NCBI GenBank assembly: GCA_963791545.1
Contig: CAWBSR010000007.1
Location: 186,001 to 250,000 of the forward strand
DNA length: 64,000 nucleotides
Source: JALYXV01 sp963791545
GTDB lineage: Bacteria > Actinomycetota > Acidimicrobiia > Acidimicrobiales > Palsa-688
Reading direction: 5' to 3'
Numbering within the stretch: the stretch's first letter is position 1; each line of letters begins with the position of its first letter. Made by a program: the position numbers and the translations under genes. Shown one piece after another: positions 59,394 through 64,000 of this stretch. The notes beneath the pieces were generated by a model. That model was given only the letters and a program-made list of their open reading frames with translations, did not search any database and was not told the DNA's origin.

Positions 59394-61169
59394 ATGAGCC
59401 GTCTCCGACCAATCCGCCTGTCGACCCTGTTCCTGCGCACGCTGCGAGATGACCCCGCCGAAGCTGAGGTGGCCAGCCATCGCCTCCTGGTCCGGGCGGG
59501 CTACGTGCGGCGGGCGGCACCGGGCATCTTCTCCTGGTTGCCGCTCGGGTGGATGGTCCTGCGCAACGTGGAGCGGATCGTGCGGGAGGAGATGGACGCG
59601 GCCGGATTTCAGGAGGTCCACCTACCTGCCCTGCTCCCGAGCGAGCCCTACCAGGTCACCGGTCGCTGGCAGGAGTACGGGGACAACCTGTTCCGGCTGC
59701 AGGACCGCCGGGGGGCCGACTACCTCCTGGGGCCAACCCATGAGGAGATGTTCACGCTCCTCGTCAAGGACATCTGCACGTCCTACAAGGACCTGCCGCT
59801 GTCGATCTATCAGATCCAGGCCAAGTACCGCGACGAAGCCCGCCCCCGGGCGGGACTGCTCCGGTGCCGGGAGTTCATCATGAAGGATTCGTATTCCTTC
59901 GACGCCGACGACGAGGGACTGCAGGCGTCCTACTTGGCCCATCGGGCTGCCTACATCGCGACCTTCGATCGGCTCGAACTGCCCTACGTAATCGTGGCCG
60001 CCACCTCGGGAGCCATGGGCGGCTCGGCCAGCGAGGAGTTCCTGGCGCCCCTCGACGCAGGCGAGGACACCTTCGTTCTCTGCCCCGGGTGTGGCTATGC
60101 CGCCAATACCGAGGCGGTCCGTACCGCGGCCCCCGCGGCCCCGGAACCCGGTGAGCTCCCCGCGGCCCGGGTCGAGGACACGCCCGCCACGCCGACCATC
60201 CAGACGCTGGTGCACCTGCTCAACGCCCGGCCCGACCTGCACCGGCCGGATCGCCCGTGGGAGGCGGGCGACACCTTGAAAAACGTGTTGGTGATGCTGA
60301 CCCATCCCGACGGCACCCGGGAGCCGCTCGCCATCGGACTTCCCGGTGATCGGGAACTCGACATGAAGCGGCTCGAGGCCAATGTCGAGCCGGCGACGGT
60401 GGCCGTGTTCGGCGACGCCGATTTCTCGGCCCGGCCTCAACTGGCGAAGGGATACATGGGCCCGGGCGCGCTTGGCGAGGCGCGGGGGGTTCGCTATCTG
60501 CTCGATCCCCGGGTCGTAGCCGGCTCCGCCTGGGTAACCGGAGCCGACTCGCCCGGCCACCATGTCATCGGTTTGGTCGCGGGCCGCGACTTCCACGGCG
60601 ACGGGACCATCGACGTGGCCGAGGTCCGCGATGGCGACGCCTGCCCGGAATGCGGCACCGGCCTGACCCTTCGCAGGGGGATCGAGATCGGGCACATCTT
60701 TCAGTTGGGCCGGAAGTACGCCCGGGCGCTGGGCCTCGAGGTGGCCGGGCCCGAAGGAAAGCCGGTGATCGTCGCCATGGGCTCCTATGGGATCGGCGTG
60801 TCGCGCGCGGTCGCCGCCATCGCCGAGGCCACCCTCGATGACAAGGGCCTGTGCTGGCCCCGCCCGGTGGCCCCCGCCGACGTCCATCTGGTGACGGCTT
60901 CCAAGGACACCTCGGTGGTGGATTTCAGCGAGCGCCTGGCGGTCGACCTCAGCGAGGCCGGGGTCCGGGTCCTCTTTGACGACCGGACCGCCGTCTCGGC
61001 CGGCGTGAAGTTCAAAGACGCCGAGCTCATCGGGGTGCCGACCGTGGTCGTGGTCGGGAAGGGGCTGGCGGAAGGGATCGTGGAAGTGCGCGACCGGCGG
61101 TCAGGCGCCGTCGCTCGGGTGCCGGCCGACGCCGTCCACGGCTACCTCGCCGAGGTCGCCAGGTCATGA
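59394..61169 (+). CDS. proS: Prolyl-tRNA synthetase, bacterial type
   Basis: Class II synthetase of 591 residues. Motif 1 region LPLGWMVLRNVERIVREEMD, motif 2 in RCREFIMKDSYSFD and motif 3 in GSYGIGVSRAVAAIAEA are present. An insertion domain lies between motifs 2 and 3, as in bacterial-type ProRS with Ala-tRNA editing (INS); it contains GDRELDMKRLEANVEPATV. The C-terminal anticodon-binding domain (DVHLVTASKDTSVVDFSERL) completes it. ATG 59394; the frame continues upstream to 59247 through the hairpin repeat, which is not credible. Confidence 0.96.
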   Translation: MSRLRPIRLSTLFLRTLRDDPAEAEVASHRLLVRAGYVRRAAPGIFSWLPLGWMVLRNVERIVREEMDAAGFQEVHLPALLPSEPYQVTGRWQEYGDNLFRLQDRRGADYLLGPTHEEMFTLLVKDICTSYKDLPLSIYQIQAKYRDEARPRAGLLRCREFIMKDSYSFDADDEGLQASYLAHRAAYIATFDRLELPYVIVAATSGAMGGSASEEFLAPLDAGEDTFVLCPGCGYAANTEAVRTAAPAAPEPGELPAARVEDTPATPTIQTLVHLLNARPDLHRPDRPWEAGDTLKNVLVMLTHPDGTREPLAIGLPGDRELDMKRLEANVEPATVAVFGDADFSARPQLAKGYMGPGALGEARGVRYLLDPRVVAGSAWVTGADSPGHHVIGLVAGRDFHGDGTIDVAEVRDGDACPECGTGLTLRRGIEIGHIFQLGRKYARALGLEVAGPEGKPVIVAMGSYGIGVSRAVAAIAEATLDDKGLCWPRPVAPADVHLVTASKDTSVVDFSERLAVDLSEAGVRVLFDDRTAVSAGVKFKDAELIGVPTVVVVGKGLAEGIVEVRDRRSGAVARVPADAVHGYLAEVARS

Positions 61170-61297
61170 AGATGACCCATCGGGTGTCGGGCCCGGGCCG
61201 GGCGCTGCTGCTGGCGATGACCGGGCGGGCGGCGGGGCTGGGCGACCTATCGGGTGACGGTCTAGGCACGTTGCGAGCGCGCATGGGCGCCGCCTGA
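61166..61297 (+). CDS. Possible 43-residue protein coupled to proS
   Basis: ATG 61166 overlaps the proS stop (ATGA). The frame reads MKMTHRVSGPGRALLLAMTG and is Gly/Ala/Arg-rich with no clear domain. The only support is the overlap and the absence of any other feature in the 174-base gap before the next gene. Confidence 0.25.
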   Translation: MKMTHRVSGPGRALLLAMTGRAAGLGDLSGDGLGTLRARMGAA

Positions 61298-61331
61298 TCC
61301 GGTTGCCTGGCCGGCCACTCCGGTGGCCCCG

Positions 61332-61337
61332 TACCCT
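61332..61337 (+). promoter_or_regulatory. Candidate -10 element for the ABC-F gene (leaderless)
   Basis: TACCCT, six bases before GTG 61344; no ribosome-binding sequence. Confidence 0.4.
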
Positions 61338-61343
61338 CGCAGG

Positions 61344-63149
61344 GTGATCCTCGTGGACCTCGAGCGGATAGCAGCACGCCGGCCCGACCGGCCGTTGTTC
61401 GAGGATCTCTCGCTCACGGTCAACACCGGTGACCGCCTCGGCGTGGTCGGCCGCAACGGAACCGGCAAGTCCACCCTGCTTCGGGTCCTGGCCGGGGGGC
61501 TCGACCCCGCGGAAGGAACGGTACGGCGGGGCCGCGACGTCCGGGTCGGGTTCCTGGCCCAGCGTCCCGTCCTGCCGGCCGGCGACGTGCGGTCGGCGGT
61601 GGGCGCCCATTGGGAGGCGTCGGCGATCTTGGAGCGCCTCGGGATGGGTGGGCTGGTCGACGCCGACGTGGCCACGCTTTCCGGGGGCCAGGCCAAGCGG
61701 GTGGCCCTGGCCCGGGTGTTGGTCGACGAGGTGGACCTCCTCGTCCTGGACGAGCCGACCAACCACCTGGACCTCGACGCCATCGGGTGGCTGGAGGATC
61801 GGCTGGCCCAGTTTCGGGGAGGGCTGGTCGTTGTCACCCACGACCGCCATGTCCTGGACCGGGTAACCACCCGGATCCTGGAACTCGACCGGGGTCACGG
61901 CTACGTCCATGAGGGGGGCTACAGCGCCTACCTGGCGGCCGCCGCGGGACGCGCCGAGCAGGAGGCGACCGCGGAGTCAGTGCGCCGCAACCTGGCTCGT
62001 GCCGAGCTGGCCTGGTTGCGCCGGGGGGCGCCGGCCCGTACCCGCAAGCCCAAAGCCCGCTTGGCGGCGGCCACCGCCATCGTGGAAGGCCGGGCACCCG
62101 CCGCCGACCGGGCCGGGGACCTGGACCTGGCCGGGGGCGGACAATGGGGCGCTACTCCCCGATTGGGGCGCAAGGTCGTTGAGCTCCACCGGGTCGGGCA
62201 TCACTATGGCGGCGGTCCGCGGCTGTTCGAGGACCTCGATCTGGATCTGGGCCCCGGCGACCGGTTGGGCCTGGTCGGCCCCAACGGGACCGGAAAGTCC
62301 ACCCTCCTGGAGATCGTGGCGGGCCAGTTGCCACCCACCGAGGGCCTGGTCGAGATCGGCCCGACGGTTCGGATCGGGTACTACGACCAGACGGGCCGGG
62401 ACCTCAACCCCACGCTGCGGGTGCGGGAGGCGGTCGCCGGGCCTCACGGGCAACCGAACTGGGAGCAGGCCCGCCTCATGGAGCGGTTCTGGTTTGACGC
62501 CGACGCCCAGTGGGCGCCCGTCGGGACCCTGTCAGGGGGCGAACAACGACGGCTGCAGCTGCTCCTGGTGCTGGCCGCTCTGCCCAACGTGCTGCTGCTG
62601 GACGAACCCAGCAACGACTTGGATCTCGACACCCTCCGGGCGTTGGAGGACCATCTCGAAATGTGGCCCGGCGCGGTCGTCGTCGCCAGCCATGACCGGG
62701 CCTTCCTGGAGCGCACCGTGGAAGACGTCTTGGTGCTCGACGGTCACGGCTCGGCCACCCTGGCTCCGGGCGGCTATGCGGGCTACGCCGCATCCCGCTC
62801 GCCGGTTGGATCCCGGAGCTCCGTCCTCGCCAGCATCGGGCGGACCGCAGATCCAACGCCCACCCCAGGCACCCAAAGGGCCCGAGGCCTACCTCACCCC
62901 CAACCCCGCCCTGAACCGGCCGCCGGCAAGCTGCGCACCCCCAGCACCCTTCGCCGGCTGCTGAGCCGGGCCGAGGTGGAGATGGCGGCCGCGGCCGCCG
63001 ACCGGGACCGGCTGGTCGCGGAACTGGCCTCAGGCGCCCACGATCACCTCGAGCTGACCAAGCTGGCCCACGCCCTGGCCGAGGCGGAAACCCGCCTGGC
63101 TCAGGCGGAAGAGCGCTGGCTGGGCTTCGCCGAGGAATTGGGCGGATAG
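61344..63149 (+). CDS. ABC-F family ATPase
   Basis: A 601-residue soluble protein with two ABC domains and no membrane domain. First: Walker A GRNGTGKSTLL, signature LSGGQAKRVALAR, Walker B LLVLDEPTNHLDLDA. Second: GPNGTGKSTLL, LSGGEQRRLQL, VLLLDEPSNDLDLDT. The linker between them is basic (RRGAPARTRKPKARLAAATA), and a C-terminal coiled coil follows (SRAEVEMAAAAADRDRLVAE). ABC-F proteins bind the ribosomal E site; some give antibiotic resistance, others are housekeeping such as Uup. The coiled coil suggests the Uup group. GTG 61344 is chosen for its -10 spacing. Confidence 0.92.
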   Translation: MILVDLERIAARRPDRPLFEDLSLTVNTGDRLGVVGRNGTGKSTLLRVLAGGLDPAEGTVRRGRDVRVGFLAQRPVLPAGDVRSAVGAHWEASAILERLGMGGLVDADVATLSGGQAKRVALARVLVDEVDLLVLDEPTNHLDLDAIGWLEDRLAQFRGGLVVVTHDRHVLDRVTTRILELDRGHGYVHEGGYSAYLAAAAGRAEQEATAESVRRNLARAELAWLRRGAPARTRKPKARLAAATAIVEGRAPAADRAGDLDLAGGGQWGATPRLGRKVVELHRVGHHYGGGPRLFEDLDLDLGPGDRLGLVGPNGTGKSTLLEIVAGQLPPTEGLVEIGPTVRIGYYDQTGRDLNPTLRVREAVAGPHGQPNWEQARLMERFWFDADAQWAPVGTLSGGEQRRLQLLLVLAALPNVLLLDEPSNDLDLDTLRALEDHLEMWPGAVVVASHDRAFLERTVEDVLVLDGHGSATLAPGGYAGYAASRSPVGSRSSVLASIGRTADPTPTPGTQRARGLPHPQPRPEPAAGKLRTPSTLRRLLSRAEVEMAAAAADRDRLVAELASGAHDHLELTKLAHALAEAETRLAQAEERWLGFAEELGG

Positions 63150-63174
63150 AAGCTTCATTCTCCGGTCGGAGGCG

Positions 63175-63180
63175 TAAGGT
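63175..63180 (+). promoter_or_regulatory. Candidate -10 element for the YdeI-family gene (leaderless)
   Basis: TAAGGT, seven bases before GTG 63188; no ribosome-binding sequence. Confidence 0.45.
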
Positions 63181-63187
63181 TCCCGCC

Positions 63188-63655
63188 GTGCCGAGGATGG
63201 AGTTCGACGCCGTCGTCCGTTCCGCCCAGGGTGGAGGCGCCCTGATCCAGCTGCCCGCCGAGGCGGCCGAGGTGTTCGGCACCCGGGCCCGTTTCCCCGT
63301 CCGGGCCCTGTTCAACGAGGTGGAATACACCGGGTCCACGATGCCGACCGGCGAGGGCCGCTTTTTCCTCGGCCTCACCAAGGCCATCCGCGCCACGGCC
63401 GGCGTCGACATCGGCCACAACGTCCACGTGGTCATCGAGCTGGATAGCGCGCAGCGAACGATCGAGGTGCCCGACGACCTGGCTCAAGCGTTGGAACAGG
63501 CGAATCTCACCAAGTCGTTCGCCACCCTGGCCTATACCCACCGCCGGGAGTACGTCCAGTGGGTCACCGACGCCAAGAAGCCCGAGACCCGGGAACGCCG
63601 CATCGCCAAGGTCGTCGAGATGCTCTCGGCCCGGTCTCCTCGCACGGCCGTTTGA
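63188..63655 (+). CDS. YdeI/OmpD-associated and DUF1905 family protein
   Basis: A 155-residue protein. The N-terminal DUF1905 beta domain (EFDAVVRSAQGGGALIQLPA, ending in VVIELDSAQRTIEVPDDL) is followed by the helical YdeI segment (LAQALEQANLTKSFATLAYT, then HRREYVQWVTDAKKPETRER), typical of proteins named for bacteriocin protection. Its biochemical function is not known. GTG start at 63188. Confidence 0.82.
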   Translation: MPRMEFDAVVRSAQGGGALIQLPAEAAEVFGTRARFPVRALFNEVEYTGSTMPTGEGRFFLGLTKAIRATAGVDIGHNVHVVIELDSAQRTIEVPDDLAQALEQANLTKSFATLAYTHRREYVQWVTDAKKPETRERRIAKVVEMLSARSPRTAV

Positions 63656-63911
63656 GTGCGCCAGGATTTTCCTCAAGTCTCAGGCTGGGACCGTCGACAA
63701 CCCCGGAGAGCCGGTCCGGCCATCCGCATGATGGTCGTCGGCGATTGGTCACGGGCGTGGTAACGGAAGTGGACGGGTGTACACGTGTTAGGTTCCGCGA
63801 GGGTGGAAGTGGGCGGTACCCATACCTGAACGGGAAAAGATCGACCAGCCCGCCCCGGATGCAACCAGCAGCAGAGTGCCTCGCCCGGCCCCCCTCATCG
63901 GGACGAGCGCG
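63656..63911 (+). other. Intergenic region with possible promoter
   Basis: 256 bases without a convincing gene. TAGGTT at 63789-63794 could be a -10 element, and GTGTACACGTGT (63777-63788) contains two overlapping 8-bp palindromes; GTGTACAC also forms the centre of the hairpin repeat at 7610-7659. An open frame from 63792 runs into the next gene without a standard start until GTG 63876. Confidence 0.35.
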
Positions 63912-64000
63912 ATGTCGCTGCTCGATCTGCAACGGTCCGTCGGAAACGCCCGTGTGGTGGCCTTGCTGGCCGACGAGCGATCACGCGCCCAGATGGCGCC
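63912..64000 (+). CDS. Start of a protein with an LQRxxGN motif (3' end outside window)
   Basis: From ATG 63912 (or GTG 63876 in the same frame) the visible protein reads MSLLDLQRSVGNARVVALLA and continues past the window edge. The pattern LxLQRxxGNxxVxxLL is found near the N-terminus of many large proteins with DUF4157 or related toxin and contractile-injection-system cargo modules in actinobacteria. Only 29 residues are seen, so this is a hint. Confidence 0.45.
   Translation, partial: MSLLDLQRSVGNARVVALLADERSRAQMA

Overview
The window is a contiguous stretch of a very GC-rich bacterial chromosome, most likely an actinobacterium (Actinomycetota), perhaps of the class Acidimicrobiia. Three things point there. 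The order hom-thrC-rho-rpmE-prfA-prmC-tsaC-wecA-atp matches the mycobacterial layout. The GlgE maltosyltransferase pathway is encoded divergently from glgP. A MoxR/DUF58/SpoIIM/RDD block has the mycobacterial strand arrangement. Class-level placement is inference.

Layout. 1-9000: end of homoserine dehydrogenase, threonine synthase, Rho with a long disordered insert, ribosomal protein L31, release factor 1 and its methylase PrmC, threonylcarbamoyl-AMP synthase, and glyA. 9000-18300: a WecA-type transferase and the complete ATP synthase operon, with an 18-bp coding repeat between atpH and atpA and a 17-bp repeat over the atpC stop. 18300-22400: a lone NuoF-like flavoprotein divergent from a CBS protein, with a 22-bp palindrome between them; a LigT-like gene that loses frame in a G-rich tract; and glpX. 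22400-34900: envelope glycosyltransferase and FAD oxidoreductase, an S9 peptidase, several unknown proteins (a zinc ribbon with a duplicated domain, a J-like domain), an MFS transporter, murA, meaB and an enoyl-CoA hydratase. 34900-45000: alpha-glucan metabolism, with glgP facing glgE-treS-mak-glgB. 45000-55900: L,D-transpeptidase, galT, and a DUF4129-DUF4350-MoxR-DUF58 operon separated from its usual SpoIIM/RDD partners by a DrrAB-like ABC exporter. 55900-64000: an SRP-like RNA candidate, a receiver domain with Glu at the phosphorylation site, cysteine desulfurase and MnmA in one open frame, proS, an ABC-F ATPase, a YdeI-family protein, and the start of a gene with an LQRxxGN motif.

How the genes work together. 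The ATP synthase genes form one transcription unit from a promoter near 10520-10551. The glycogen block can recycle trehalose through maltose and maltose-1-phosphate into branched alpha-glucan (TreS, Mak, GlgE, GlgB), and GlgP degrades it. IscS would supply sulfur to MnmA for tRNA thiolation. Many genes have a TANNNT -10 element 6-8 nt before the start codon and no Shine-Dalgarno sequence, so leaderless transcription appears common.

The least ordinary signals are: two dispersed hairpin repeats with shared ends and covarying inner stems (7610-7659, 59334-59375); the repeat ORF coupled to atpA; the iscS/mnmA frame fusion; the pseudo-receiver with a leader ORF; and the shortened SRP-like hairpin. 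No CRISPR array, tRNA, rRNA, insertion sequence or phage gene was recognised.
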